Shown here: one piece after another, positions 8,755 through 16,949 of the stretch | How positions within the stretch are numbered: position 1 is the stretch's first letter | Layout of the letters: each line of letters opens with the position of its first letter | Source: Rugamonas rubra | GTDB taxonomy: Bacteria > Pseudomonadota > Gammaproteobacteria > Burkholderiales > Burkholderiaceae_D | NCBI RefSeq assembly: GCF_900114705.1 | Contig: NZ_FOTW01000006.1 | Coordinates: forward strand, 124,001 to 188,000 | Reading direction: 5' to 3' | Length of the DNA: 64,000 nt | Position numbers and translations under genes: made by a program | Notes under the pieces: model-generated | What the model was told of the DNA's origin: nothing | Database searches by the model: none | Seen by the model: only the letters and a program-made list of their open reading frames with translations

Positions 8755-10305
8755 TTAGCGCAGGTTGACCAGGGTCTGCATCACCGAGTCCTGGGTCTTG
8801 ATAGTCTGCGCGTTGGCCTGGTAGACCCGCTGCGCGGTGATCATGTTGACCAGCTCGGCCGTCAGGTCGACGTTGGACACCTCGACCGACTGCGAGCGCA
8901 GCTTGCCCATCTTGCCGTCGCCGGGCGCGCCGATTTGCGGCGGCCCCGAGTCCGCGCTCTCGGCCCAGGCGTTGTTGCCCAGCGGGGTCAGGCCGTCGAC
9001 GCTGGCGAAGTTGGCCAGCACAATCTGCGCCAGCGGCCGCGACTTGCCGTTGCTGTACTGGCCCAGGATGACGCCGTCGGAACCGGCGGCGAAACGCTCC
9101 AGGTGGCCGGACGACTGGCCGTTCTGGCTCGACGGCCGCTCGCTGGTGGTGCCGGTGTACTGGGTCGAGCCGGTGAAGTCGGTGGCAATGTTCAGGTTCA
9201 GCTTGGAGCCGTTGTCCGGGAAGATGGGCAGCGTGATGTTGAACGGCAGCGTTTGCGTCGGCACCAGCGCCGCCATGTCGGCCACGCTCAGCTCGCCGCT
9301 GGTGTTGAACACCAGCGTGCCGACCTTGACGGCAGGCAGGGTCAGGCCGGCGGTCAGCGCGGCGTCGATCAGGTCGGGACTATTGCCGGCGATCGCGCCG
9401 ACATCGCCCGGAACTGGCCCGTACAGCGTCGCCAGATGGTCCAATTGCTCCTGACTAGCGCCGGCGGCCACTGCCGCGTCATACAGCGCCTGGCCGGCGG
9501 CGGCCGAATACGCCTGCTGCACCGCCACCACGTCGGCCGGCAGCGGTGCCGGCGACTCATGAATCTTGGCCAAATAGTCGGCGCGCGCGGTCTTGACGCC
9601 GGCGTCGTTCAACATGACCTGCGCCGCTGCCTTCGCCTCGATCGCGATGCCGTCGTTGGAGGCGTAAACGTCCCACGTGCCGCCGGTGGTCTTGACGTAG
9701 TACATGCCCATCGTGTGCGAACCACCCAGGCTGTCGAACACCTCCAGCACGGTCTGCTTGTTGTAGGTGGTCGGGTCCATGGCGTTGAACGGAATCTTGG
9801 TCGGCGCCACCGAGGTCGACGACAGGTTCAGCTTGAAGCCCGCCTTGGTGGTCTCGATCGGCTTCAGGTCGGACGAGTCGATGACGATGGGCACCGGCGA
9901 ACCCTGCAGGATGACGCCGTCGGTGTTGGTCAGGTAGCCGGTCAGCTGGGCGCCCTGGGCGTTGATCAGGCCGCCGGTCTTGTCGAGCTGGAACTGGCCG
10001 TTGCGCGAGTACTGGGTGGCGCCGTTGACCACGGTGCGGAAGAAGCCGCCGCCGTTGATCGAAATGTCGAGCGGGTTGGCGCTGGTCTCGATGTTGCCTT
10101 GCGTGAACTGCTGGGCGATGCGCGCCACCGACACGCCGATGCCGGCGTTGTTGCCGCTGACGCCGTTGAGCGAGTTGGCGTACAGGTCGGCGAACTGGGC
10201 TTGCGATCCCTTGAAGCCGACCGTGCTGGCGTTGGCAATGTTGTTGCCGATGATGTCGAGCGATTTCGCCGCGCCGTTCAGGCCGCTAAGTCCTTGTTGG
10301 AACAT
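8755..10305 (-). CDS. flgE: Flagellar hook protein FlgE, enlarged
   Basis: 516 residues, against about 400 for Salmonella FlgE. FlgE builds the hook. The N-terminus (MFQQGLSGLNGAAKSLDIIG, then NNIANASTVGFKGSQAQFAD) and C-terminus (AELVNMITAQRVYQANAQTI) carry the axial-protein signatures, and the hook-domain motif DFTGSTQYTG is present near residue 380. Between the family blocks ending GGTWDVYASNDG and starting VGTLVFNTSGELS is an extra segment of about 95-100 residues (roughly 215-315). It is predicted mostly helical and Ala/Asp-rich, and uses a more mixed codon set than its flanks. It follows flgD by 51 bases. Confidence 0.95.
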   Translation of the reverse strand: MFQQGLSGLNGAAKSLDIIGNNIANASTVGFKGSQAQFADLYANSLNGVSGNNAGIGVSVARIAQQFTQGNIETSANPLDISINGGGFFRTVVNGATQYSRNGQFQLDKTGGLINAQGAQLTGYLTNTDGVILQGSPVPIVIDSSDLKPIETTKAGFKLNLSSTSVAPTKIPFNAMDPTTYNKQTVLEVFDSLGGSHTMGMYYVKTTGGTWDVYASNDGIAIEAKAAAQVMLNDAGVKTARADYLAKIHESPAPLPADVVAVQQAYSAAAGQALYDAAVAAGASQEQLDHLATLYGPVPGDVGAIAGNSPDLIDAALTAGLTLPAVKVGTLVFNTSGELSVADMAALVPTQTLPFNITLPIFPDNGSKLNLNIATDFTGSTQYTGTTSERPSSQNGQSSGHLERFAAGSDGVILGQYSNGKSRPLAQIVLANFASVDGLTPLGNNAWAESADSGPPQIGAPGDGKMGKLRSQSVEVSNVDLTAELVNMITAQRVYQANAQTIKTQDSVMQTLVNLR

Positions 10306-10356
10306 GGTATTCCCCTATCGATTGAGGTGACTACAAATTGCGTTCGTGGAGCTGGG

Positions 10357-11040
10357 TTACAGCACTTGATACAGGTCGGCCATGGTCAGTTGGCCGATGG
10401 TCGGTACATTCATTTTCACGCCGCCGGCGCCGGTCGACACGCTGGCCACGGTGCCGAAGGTCAGCGGGATGGCGTCCTTCAGCTCCTTGCCGGCCAGGGT
10501 GGCGCTGACGGCGACGGTGTACTTGCCGTCCGGCAGAACCTTGCCGTCGGCGTCCTTGCCGTCCCACACCAGCGGCAGGGTACCGGCGTCGACACCCTGC
10601 ATGCTGATGCTGTGCACCACCTTGCCGCTCTCGTTCTTCAGGTCGACCTGCACCTTGTCGGCCGGCGAGGCCAGGTTGACGCCGAAGATGCCCTTGCCGC
10701 CGGTCAGCGCCAACGTGTTGCCCTTGGCCAGCACGCCGTGGTTGATCAGGTTGGTCGCGGCCATCGACTCGCTCGACTGGTAGCTGGCCTTCAGCGACTC
10801 CAGCGTGGTGTTCAGCTTGTTGACGCCGGTCACCGTCGACAACTGCGCCAGCTGGCTGGTGATCTGCGCGTTGTCGAGCGGGTTCAGCGGGTCCTGGTTC
10901 TTAAGCTGGGTCACCAGCAGGGTCATGAACTTGTCGGTGTCGGCCTTGACGCTGTCGGTGGCGACCTTCGGCTTGCTGTTGACGGTGTTGAGCAGCGCGG
11001 CGGAGGGCGAGGTGCTGCTGGTATCTACGGTGGTGGACAT
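10357..11040 (-). CDS. flgD: Flagellar hook capping / assembly protein FlgD
   Basis: 227 residues. FlgD caps the growing hook and directs FlgE addition, then is discarded. The N-terminal conserved block DKFMTLLVTQLKNQDPLNPL with DNAQITSQLAQLSTVTGVNK is the FlgD signature. The C-terminal half is the Tudor/FnIII-like domain (GTLPLVWDGKDADGKVLPDG, then KYTVAVSATLAG). It lies 29 bases after flgC and is followed by flgE, the standard order. Confidence 0.96.
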   Translation of the reverse strand: MSTTVDTSSTSPSAALLNTVNSKPKVATDSVKADTDKFMTLLVTQLKNQDPLNPLDNAQITSQLAQLSTVTGVNKLNTTLESLKASYQSSESMAATNLINHGVLAKGNTLALTGGKGIFGVNLASPADKVQVDLKNESGKVVHSISMQGVDAGTLPLVWDGKDADGKVLPDGKYTVAVSATLAGKELKDAIPLTFGTVASVSTGAGGVKMNVPTIGQLTMADLYQVL

Positions 11041-11069
11041 GGTGGCCTCTTATCGGGTCGGCTGGGCGC

Positions 11070-11477
11070 TTACTGGCCCAGGGTCAGGGTTTTGAGCAGC
11101 ATGGTCTTGGCTGCGTTCATGGTCTCGACGTTGGTCTGGTAGGAGCGCGAGGCCGACAGCATGTTGACCATCTCGTCGACCACGTTAACGTTGGGCATGG
11201 CCACATAGCCCTTGTCGTCGGCCATCGGGTGCTTGGGGTCGTACACCTGCTTGAGCGGCGACGGGTCCTCCACCACCTGCTTGACCCGCACCCCGGTCGA
11301 GGCGCCGCCGTCCTTGGCCGGGGTGGCCTCGAACACCACCTGCTTGGCACGGTAGGCCTCGCCGCTGGCCGAGGTGGCGCTGTCGGCGTTGGCCAGGTTG
11401 CTGGCCACCACGTTGAGGCGCTGCGCCTGGGCGCTCATGGCCGAGCCCGAGACGTTGAAGATATTGAATAGGGACAT
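11070..11477 (-). CDS. flgC: Flagellar proximal rod protein FlgC
   Basis: 135 residues, the usual size. FlgC is a proximal rod subunit. The N-terminus [20 protein letters not shown] with [20 protein letters not shown] and the C-terminus [20 protein letters not shown] with [20 protein letters not shown] match the family. It starts 2 bases after the flgB stop codon, so the two are translationally coupled. Confidence 0.96.
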   Translation of the reverse strand: MSLFNIFNVSGSAMSAQAQRLNVVASNLANADSATSASGEAYRAKQVVFEATPAKDGGASTGVRVKQVVEDPSPLKQVYDPKHPMADDKGYVAMPNVNVVDEMVNMLSASRSYQTNVETMNAAKTMLLKTLTLGQ

Positions 11478-11479
11478 GG

Positions 11480-11905
11480 TTAACTACCTCCTTGGATCGC
11501 CGCCATCATGCTTTTGATCTGGGCGTTGATCAGGGTGATGCCGGCCTCGTAGCGCAAGGCGTTGTCGGCGAATTGGTTGCGTTCGACATCCATGTCGACC
11601 GTGTTGCCGTCGACCGCGCCCTGTACCACGCCGCGGTACAGCAGCGCCGTGCCGTCGGGCAGCGTGCCACCTGGTTGCGGGGGGGTGGGGAAATGCTTGG
11701 CGGCGGTGGTGCGCAGCGGGCCGGTGGCGCTGCCGCTGCTGCGCGCCAACGCGCCCTGCAGCGCGCTGGAGAAATCGATGTCGCGGGCCTTGTAGTTGGG
11801 CGTGTCGGCGTTGGCGATGTTCGAGGCGAGCACGGTCTGGCGCTGCGAGCGCAGGCTCAGCGCGGCCTCGTTGAAGCGCAGGTAATCGTCGAGTTTCCCT
11901 AACAT
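11480..11905 (-). CDS. flgB: Flagellar proximal rod protein FlgB
   Basis: 141 residues from the ATG at 11905, which begins [20 protein letters not shown] as in the family and has AGGAG 7 bases upstream. A longer in-frame reading extends 51 codons upstream but has no FlgB homology there. FlgB is the first rod subunit, contacting FliE and the MS ring. The motif [20 protein letters not shown] and the C-terminal [20 protein letters not shown] are intact. It is the first gene of the flgB-to-flgL operon. Confidence 0.95.
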   Translation of the reverse strand: MLGKLDDYLRFNEAALSLRSQRQTVLASNIANADTPNYKARDIDFSSALQGALARSSGSATGPLRTTAAKHFPTPPQPGGTLPDGTALLYRGVVQGAVDGNTVDMDVERNQFADNALRYEAGITLINAQIKSMMAAIQGGS

Positions 11906-12084
11906 AGCTAGCTCCTGGCGCCGTCCGCTCCCGGATGGGCGGACGAACTGGTTATCACAGCAGCGATGATACGGCCGCCCCCGGCGCGCCGATCGGCTGA
12001 GAAGAACGCGCTTTCGCGTCCTATTCGACGCTTCAGCCCGCCCCGCGCCCGCTATCATGGCAACATTCCAAGGACTCTGACACC
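11906..12084. other. Divergent promoter region between flgB and flgA
   Basis: These 179 bases separate the divergent flgB and flgA genes and must hold both promoters. I see no sigma-28 element (TAAAGTTT-N11-GCCGATAA) and no sigma-54 -24/-12 pair (TGGCAC-N5-TTGC). A class II promoter activated by FlhDC on sigma-70 is the likely alternative, but no site can be assigned from the sequence. Confidence 0.5.
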
Positions 12085-12792
12085 ATGACCCTGCGCCCCC
12101 TCCTCGCCCTGCTCTGCCTGTCCCAGGCGGCGCTGGCCCAGTCCCTCCCGCCGCCGGCCCAGCCGGCGCGGCAGGACGCCGCCGCGCTGCGCCAGAGCGT
12201 CGAACAGTTCCTCCAGGTGCAGACGGCCGGCCTGCCCGGCCAGGTCACGGTGAAGGTCGGGGCGATCGACCCGCGCCTGCAACTCAACGCCTGCGCCGCG
12301 CCGGAGGCCTTCCTGATGCCCGGCGCGCGCGCCTGGGGCCGCACCACGGTGGGCCTGCGCTGCACCGCGCCGACGCCGTGGACCATCTACATCCAGGCCA
12401 CCGTCTCGGTGCGCGCCGGCTACGTCGCCAGCGCGGTGCCGCTGGCCCAGGGCCAGGCCATCGAGGCGAGCCAGCTGGCGATCCTGCAGGGCGATCTGAC
12501 AACATTGCCGGCGGGGATAGCCACCGACATGGCCCAGGTGGTCGGCCGCAGCACCACGGCGTCGCTGCCGCCCGGCACGCCGATGCGCCTCGACACGCTG
12601 CGCGGCAAGACCGTGGTGGCGCAGGGCCAGCTGGTGCGGCTGGTCTCGGCCGGCGCCGGCTTCAGCGTCTCGGCCGAGGCGCGCGCGCTCGGCAACGCCA
12701 CCGAGGGCCAGGTGGTGCAGGTCAGGACGGCCGGCGGCCAACAGGTCAACGGCGTGGCCAAGGCGGGAGGTCTGGTGGAGGTGGCGTTTTGA
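12085..12792 (+). CDS. flgA: Flagellar P-ring assembly chaperone FlgA
   Basis: 235 residues. FlgA is a periplasmic chaperone for FlgI polymerisation. An N-terminal signal peptide (core LLALLCLSQAALAQ) is followed by the SAF/ChapFlgA domain: TVSVRAGYVASAVPLAQGQA near residue 105, IASDMAQVVGR-type sequence, LPPGTPMRLDTLRGK, and the C-terminal RTAGGQQVNGVAKAGGLVEV. It is divergent from flgB, as is common in beta- and gamma-proteobacteria. flgM follows after 106 bases with its own sigma-28 promoter. Confidence 0.95.
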   Translation: MTLRPLLALLCLSQAALAQSLPPPAQPARQDAAALRQSVEQFLQVQTAGLPGQVTVKVGAIDPRLQLNACAAPEAFLMPGARAWGRTTVGLRCTAPTPWTIYIQATVSVRAGYVASAVPLAQGQAIEASQLAILQGDLTTLPAGIATDMAQVVGRSTTASLPPGTPMRLDTLRGKTVVAQGQLVRLVSAGAGFSVSAEARALGNATEGQVVQVRTAGGQQVNGVAKAGGLVEVAF

Positions 12793-12823
12793 GCGGGAAC
12801 GCGGGTCTTCGGCGGGGCGGTGC

Positions 12824-12850
12824 TAAAGTTTGCGCCGGCCGCGCCGTTAA
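12824..12850 (+). promoter_or_regulatory. Sigma-28 (FliA) promoter for flgM-flgN
   Basis: TAAAGTTT, 11 bases, GCCGTTAA: 15 of 16 positions of the FliA consensus at exact spacing. It lies 48 bases upstream of the flgM GTG start. flgM is a classic late-class gene made from a FliA promoter as well as by read-through from flgA, which fits the position. Confidence 0.92.
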
Positions 12851-12898
12851 TGACTTATATCCCGGAGTGCCAGGCTCCAAACAGACGAGGATGATGCT

Positions 12899-13204
12899 GT
12901 GAAAATCAACGATACAATCAAGAGCAACCCCGGCTTGCCGACCTCGCCCACCACCACTTCGACCGCGCGCGGCGCCGAGAAGACGGTGGCGACGCCGGTG
13001 CAGACCGACAATGTGCGCCTGTCGCCGCAAGGCCAGGCGCTCGCCGCCAGCGCCGCCGGCGGCGGCAACGCCGTGTTCGACACGAAAAAAGTCGAGCGCA
13101 TCAAGCTGGCCATCGCCGATGGCCAGTTCCAAGTCAACTCGGAAAAAGTGGCGGACGGACTGTTAGACACGGTCAAGGATCTGCTGCACTCCAGAAAACG
13201 ATAG
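12899..13204 (+). CDS. flgM: Anti-sigma-28 factor FlgM
   Basis: 101 residues from a GTG start with GAGG 8 bases upstream; no in-frame ATG is better placed. FlgM binds FliA and holds it inactive until the hook is complete, then is exported through the hook-basal body. The N-terminal half is low-complexity Thr/Ser/Pro, as expected for an exported unfolded protein. The C-terminal sigma-binding segment (DTKKVERIKLAIADGQFQVN, then EKVADGLLDTVKDLL) is the family core. A consensus FliA promoter precedes it, giving negative feedback on sigma-28. flgN follows after 7 bases. Confidence 0.95.
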   Translation: MKINDTIKSNPGLPTSPTTTSTARGAEKTVATPVQTDNVRLSPQGQALAASAAGGGNAVFDTKKVERIKLAIADGQFQVNSEKVADGLLDTVKDLLHSRKR

Positions 13205-13211
13205 GATCACC

Positions 13212-13679
13212 ATGCCCGCCGTCACGCCAATGTCGAGTCTGCTTCAAGAGCAGCAAGCCATGACCACCCTGCTCGACCTGCTCAAACAAGAGCAGCAGCA
13301 CCTGGTGGCGGCCGATATCGACGCCCTGGTGGCGCTGACGACGGAGAAATCGACCCTGGTCAACCAGATGGCCGTGCTGGCCAGCCAGCGCCACGGCGCC
13401 CTCGGCGCCGCCGGCTTCGGCACCCAGGACAGCGCCATGGACGGCTGGATCGCCGCCAGCGGCGAAGCGCAGGCGAGCACGCTGTGGCAGCAGTTGCTGG
13501 AGATGACGCACGAGGCCAAGGAGCTGAACCGCGTCAACGGCATACTGATCAACAAACACATGAGCCGCACCCAGGGCGCGCTGAACATTTTGCGGCCGCA
13601 GTCGCAGGCCACCAATTTCTACGGCCCGAGCGGCCACGCCACCAGCATCAGTCCCAGCCGCGGCTTCATCGTCGGCTAA
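13212..13679 (+). CDS. flgN: Flagellar export chaperone FlgN
   Basis: 155 residues, mostly helical. FlgN family proteins bind the C-termini of FlgK and FlgL in the cytoplasm and deliver them to the export gate. The Gln/Leu-rich N-terminal coiled coil (LLQEQQAMTTLLDLLKQEQQ) and the conserved ELNRVNGILINKHMSRTQGA near residue 100 are typical. AGGATC precedes the ATG. Its place directly after flgM is the standard flgAMN order. Confidence 0.92.
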   Translation: MPAVTPMSSLLQEQQAMTTLLDLLKQEQQHLVAADIDALVALTTEKSTLVNQMAVLASQRHGALGAAGFGTQDSAMDGWIAASGEAQASTLWQQLLEMTHEAKELNRVNGILINKHMSRTQGALNILRPQSQATNFYGPSGHATSISPSRGFIVG

Positions 13680-13781
13680 GTTTCCCCGCATTTTTCTGCA
13701 CGCCCGCCGCCGGCCAGGTTTTGCCGGACGCCGAGCCGCGTCCGCCGATTGCGCCGGCACGCGGCGGCGCGCCCAAGTCCA

Positions 13782-14660
13782 TCAGCGCGGCATTGCCTCG
13801 CCTTCGTGCGACGTCGCGCCAAGGCCGCGGCAACTGTCGACGATGCGTTCGGCCAGCGCCGCCAGCATCGCCTGGTCGCCACCCGCCGCGAGGAACAGCA
13901 TGAACTCGGCGTCGGGCAGCGGCGGCAAGCCCTGCGCCGTCGCCACCAGGCCGTCGCCCAGGCGGCTGGCGGGCAGCGGCACCAGCGCGAAACCGGACAG
14001 CGCCGCCGCGCGCAGGCCGGCGCTGCTGTTGCAGACCATCACGGTGCGCTGGGCCATGCCGCAGCGGGCCAGGCTGGCCAGCGCCGCCTCGCGGTAGGGG
14101 CACGGTTCCGGGAACAGCGCCAGCGGCAGCGGCGACGGCAGCGTCACGCTGGCCTGCGCCGCGCGCGCCCACACCAGCGGCTCGCGCCACAGCAGGCGGC
14201 CGCGCGCCGGCCCGCCGCATTGCGAACCGACCACGATGTCGAGCGCGCCCTCCTTCATTTGCCGCAACAAGTCGCCGGGTATGCCGACCTGCACCTCGAG
14301 CTCGATGCCGGGGTAGGCGTCGGCGAAGCCGCGCAGCGCGCGCAGCAGGGCCGTTTCGGCGAAATCCTCGGCGATGCCGATGCGCGCCCGGCCCCGGTAG
14401 TGGCTGCCGGCCAGCTGCGCGGCGGCGTCGCGGTTCAGCGCCAGGATGGCGCGGGCGTAACCGATCAGGCGCGCGCCGTCGGCGCTCAGTTCGAGCGAAC
14501 GGGTGGTGCGCTTGAGCAGCGGCTTGCCGACCTGCTCCTCGAGCCGGCGCAGGTGGCCGCTGACGGCCGATTGGGTCAGGTGCAGGCGCGCGGCGGCGCG
14601 GCCGAAGCCGCCCTCGTCGACCACGGCGACAAAGGTGTTGAGCAGGAGCGTATCGAACAT
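13782..14660 (-). CDS. LysR-family transcriptional regulator, divergent from azoreductase
   Basis: 292 residues from the ATG at 14660 (MFDTLLLNTFVAVVDEGGFG); an upstream in-frame TTG at 14687 would add 9 residues with no family match. The N-terminal winged helix-turn-helix (GGFGRAAARLHLTQSAVSGH, then LRRLEEQVGKPLLKRTTR) spans about residues 8-65, followed by a LysR substrate-binding domain that lacks an obvious ligand signature. It is divergent from the azoreductase gene, so that gene is the probable target. A perfect 11-bp inverted repeat lies across the intergenic region. The inducer cannot be read from the sequence; quinones or electrophiles would fit the target. Confidence 0.9.
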   Translation of the reverse strand: MFDTLLLNTFVAVVDEGGFGRAAARLHLTQSAVSGHLRRLEEQVGKPLLKRTTRSLELSADGARLIGYARAILALNRDAAAQLAGSHYRGRARIGIAEDFAETALLRALRGFADAYPGIELEVQVGIPGDLLRQMKEGALDIVVGSQCGGPARGRLLWREPLVWARAAQASVTLPSPLPLALFPEPCPYREAALASLARCGMAQRTVMVCNSSAGLRAAALSGFALVPLPASRLGDGLVATAQGLPPLPDAEFMLFLAAGGDQAMLAALAERIVDSCRGLGATSHEGEAMPR

Positions 14661-14724
14661 ATATCGCGAAATGAACTGAATTATCAATAATAACTCAATT
14701 TATACTTTGAAATGATATATGTTC
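14655..14724. promoter_or_regulatory. Inverted repeat in the lysR-azoreductase intergenic region
   Basis: GAACATATATC at 14655-14665 and its exact reverse complement GATATATGTTC at 14714-14724 are separated by 48 AT-rich bases. The left arm covers the regulator's ATG, and the right arm contains a mirror-image ATG-TTC. The AT-rich core (about 14,680-14,715) is the best place for both promoters. The arms could be regulator half-sites or the trace of a duplicated sequence. Confidence 0.55.
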
Positions 14725-14760
14725 AAATGGCGTCTTCAACCACGCCACCAAGGACTCAGC

Positions 14761-15396
14761 ATGACCACATTGCTCCACATCGCCTGCTCGCCGCGCCAAG
14801 AGCGTTCCGCCTCGCGCGAAGTCGCCCTCGCCTACATCGACGCCTACCGCACGGCCCAGCCGGGCGCACGAGTGGACACGCTCGAGCTGTGGGACGGCGC
14901 GCTGCCCGAGTTCGACGCCCACGCGATGGCGGCGAAGTACGCCGGCTTGAACGGCACGCCGCTGAGCCCGCAACAGGAAAGCGCCTGGGCCACGCTGCGC
15001 GCGCTGGCCGAGCGCATGCACCGGGCCGACGTGCTGGTGTTGTCGGTGCCGCTGTGGAATTTCAGCATTCCGTACAAGCTCAAGCAGTTCATCGACCTGG
15101 TGTCGCAAAAGGACATCCTGTTCTCCTTCGATCCGGAGAGCGGCCTGAGCGGCCTGCTGCGCGACAAGCGCGCTGTCGTCGCCTACGCCCGCGGCCTGGA
15201 CTTTTCCGCCGCGTCGGGCACGCCGGCGCGCGACTTCGATTTCCAGAAGCCGTATGTCGAGGCGTGGCTGCGCTTTGTCGGCGTCGAGGAGGTGCACGCG
15301 CTGGTGGTCGAGAAGACCCTGATGGGAAGCGAGGTCGACACCGCCGCGCGCGACGCGGCCAAGGCCGAGGCGCGCCGCTTGGCGGCGGCGATGTAG
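14761..15396 (+). CDS. FMN-dependent NADH-azoreductase (AzoR type)
   Basis: 211 residues. AzoR enzymes are flavodoxin-fold homodimers that reduce quinones and azo compounds with NADH in the cytoplasm. The FMN-binding motifs SPRQERSAS (residues about 10-18) and PLWNFSIPYKLKQFIDLVSQ (about 97-116) identify the family. I chose the ATG at 14761 because AAGGA lies at correct spacing and the protein then starts at the first beta strand. An ATG at 14719 would add 14 basic residues not seen in the family. It is divergent from the LysR gene and probably controlled by it. Confidence 0.92.
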   Translation: MTTLLHIACSPRQERSASREVALAYIDAYRTAQPGARVDTLELWDGALPEFDAHAMAAKYAGLNGTPLSPQQESAWATLRALAERMHRADVLVLSVPLWNFSIPYKLKQFIDLVSQKDILFSFDPESGLSGLLRDKRAVVAYARGLDFSAASGTPARDFDFQKPYVEAWLRFVGVEEVHALVVEKTLMGSEVDTAARDAAKAEARRLAAAM

Positions 15397-15421
15397 GGCC
15401 GCGCGGCGGCTATTGCGGCGG

Positions 15422-16201
15422 CTATTGCGGCGGCGGCAGTTGCGGCGACGGCAGCTCGGTGACCTTGTCGGGCAGGCCGGACAGGATGGTGACGGCGACG
15501 CGGCGGTTGCGCGCCCGCCCCTCGGGCTGCTCGTTGGAGGCCACCGGCACGTTGGAGCTCTTGCCCACGGCGGTGAGCCGCTCGGGCGCCACGCCGGCGC
15601 CGATGAACAGGCGCACCACGCTGCTGGCGCGCACCGCCGACAGTTCCCAGTTGGACGGGAACAGCACGTTGCGGATCGGCTGGTTGTCGGTGTGGCCCTC
15701 GACCTGCACCTCGTGGCTGTCGTCCTTGAGCAGCACGGCCACGGCGCTCAGCGCCTCGGTCGACTCGCTGGTCAGGCGCGCCTCGCCCGGGTCGAACAGC
15801 ACGCTGGCGTTGATCTCGACGCTGACGCCGCGGCTGTTCTGCGTCACCCTCACCTTGCCCTCCTTGACCAGCGGCGCCAGCGTCGACAACAGGTCCTGCG
15901 CCAGCTTGGTCATGTGCTCCTTCTCCTTGCGCAGCAGCTCGGTGCGGCGGCGCAGGCCGGGATTGGGGATCGGCAGGTTGGGCACCTGGGTGTTGATCGG
16001 CTGGGCCGCGCCGGCGCCGCCGAAGGCGTCGCCGAGGGCGTCGGAGAACACCTTGTACTTGCCGATGTTGACCGAGGAGATGGCGTACATCACCACGAAG
16101 AAGGCGAACAGCAGGGTGATGAAGTCGGCGTAGGAGATCAGCCAGCGCTCGTGGTTCTCGACCTCGTCGTCGAACTTCCTGCGCGCGCGGCGGTACTGCA
16201 T
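15422..16201 (-). CDS. motD: Flagellar stator protein MotD (MotB paralogue)
   Basis: 259 residues. It is the peptidoglycan-anchoring stator subunit, partner of MotC. An N-terminal basic segment and a single transmembrane helix carry the proton-channel motif WLISYADFITLLFAFFVVMY (Asp near residue 26). The C-terminal OmpA-like domain has VQVEGHTDNQPIRNVLFPSN, then NWELSAVRASSVVRLFIGAG, then RARNRRVAVTIL. It starts 1 base after the motC stop and ends the flhB-to-motD operon. The MotC/MotD naming follows Pseudomonas, where the pair is also encoded downstream of fliA. A 12-bp tandem duplication sits over and just after the stop codon. Confidence 0.93.
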   Translation of the reverse strand: MQYRRARRKFDDEVENHERWLISYADFITLLFAFFVVMYAISSVNIGKYKVFSDALGDAFGGAGAAQPINTQVPNLPIPNPGLRRRTELLRKEKEHMTKLAQDLLSTLAPLVKEGKVRVTQNSRGVSVEINASVLFDPGEARLTSESTEALSAVAVLLKDDSHEVQVEGHTDNQPIRNVLFPSNWELSAVRASSVVRLFIGAGVAPERLTAVGKSSNVPVASNEQPEGRARNRRVAVTILSGLPDKVTELPSPQLPPPQ

Positions 16202-16202
16202 G

Positions 16203-16949
16203 TCAGTGCTCCCGCAGCAGCGTGGCGACCCGCTCGTCGATGACGCGCGAGTGGTCGCCGCTGGCGATGTCGTAGAACACGGCGGCGGCGATCTCCTGCT
16301 GGTGCACGGCCTGCGTCACGATGGCCTTGAGCTTGTTGGCGATCGGGTAGAAGAACAGGTTGGCCAGGCCGACGCCGTAGATGGTCGAGACGAAGGCCAC
16401 GGCGATGCCGGAACCGAGCTTGCTCGGGTCGGTCAGGTTCTCCATCACGTGGATCAGGCCGAGCACCGCGCCGAGGATGCCGATGGTGGGCGAGTAGCCG
16501 GCCGCCGATTCCCAGATGCGCACGGCCTGCCGCTCCTCGGTCTCGTAGGCGGTGATCTCGGTGTCGAGCAGCTGGCGCAGCTTGTCCGGGTTGATGCCGT
16601 CGACCACCAGGCGCAGGCCCTTGGTGTTGAACTTGTCCTTCGAGGCGAGCATGTGGCGCTCGAGCGAGAGCAGGCCGTCGCGGCGCGCCGCCAGCGCCCA
16701 GGCGTTGATGTCGCGCGCCAGCGCGGCGCGCGAGTCCTTGGGCGGCGCGAACACCCAGCGCAGCATGCGCAGGCCGCGCAGGAAGGTCGGCAGGCGGGTC
16801 TGCAGCAGCACCGCGCCGAGCGTGCCGACCACCACGATGGCGAAGGCGGCCGGCTGCAGCAGCGAGCCGAGCTTGCCGCCCTCCATGCCCTGGCCGACGA
16901 TGATGCCGGCCAGCGCCAGCAGCACCCCGGCTACGCTGGCCCAGTCCAT
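16203..16949 (-). CDS. motC: Flagellar stator protein MotC (MotA paralogue)
   Basis: 248 residues with four predicted transmembrane helices: MDWASVAGVLLALAGIIVGQ at the N-terminus, AFAIVVVGTLGAVLL near 35-50, and a C-terminal pair around SPTIGILGAVLGLIHVME and GSGIAVAFVSTIYGVGLANL. The cytoplasmic loop between helices 2 and 3 contains the charged region that contacts FliG in MotA. The start overlaps the 3' end of fliA by 19 bases, so translation is coupled. With MotD it forms a proton-driven stator, probably additional to a MotAB set encoded elsewhere. Confidence 0.94.
   Translation of the reverse strand: MDWASVAGVLLALAGIIVGQGMEGGKLGSLLQPAAFAIVVVGTLGAVLLQTRLPTFLRGLRMLRWVFAPPKDSRAALARDINAWALAARRDGLLSLERHMLASKDKFNTKGLRLVVDGINPDKLRQLLDTEITAYETEERQAVRIWESAAGYSPTIGILGAVLGLIHVMENLTDPSKLGSGIAVAFVSTIYGVGLANLFFYPIANKLKAIVTQAVHQQEIAAAVFYDIASGDHSRVIDERVATLLREH

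Noticed and set aside
15405..15430. 12-bp tandem duplication (GGCTATTGCGGC) at the motD stop codon
   Set aside because: It only duplicates the stop region in the convergent gap with the azoreductase gene; no function is likely.
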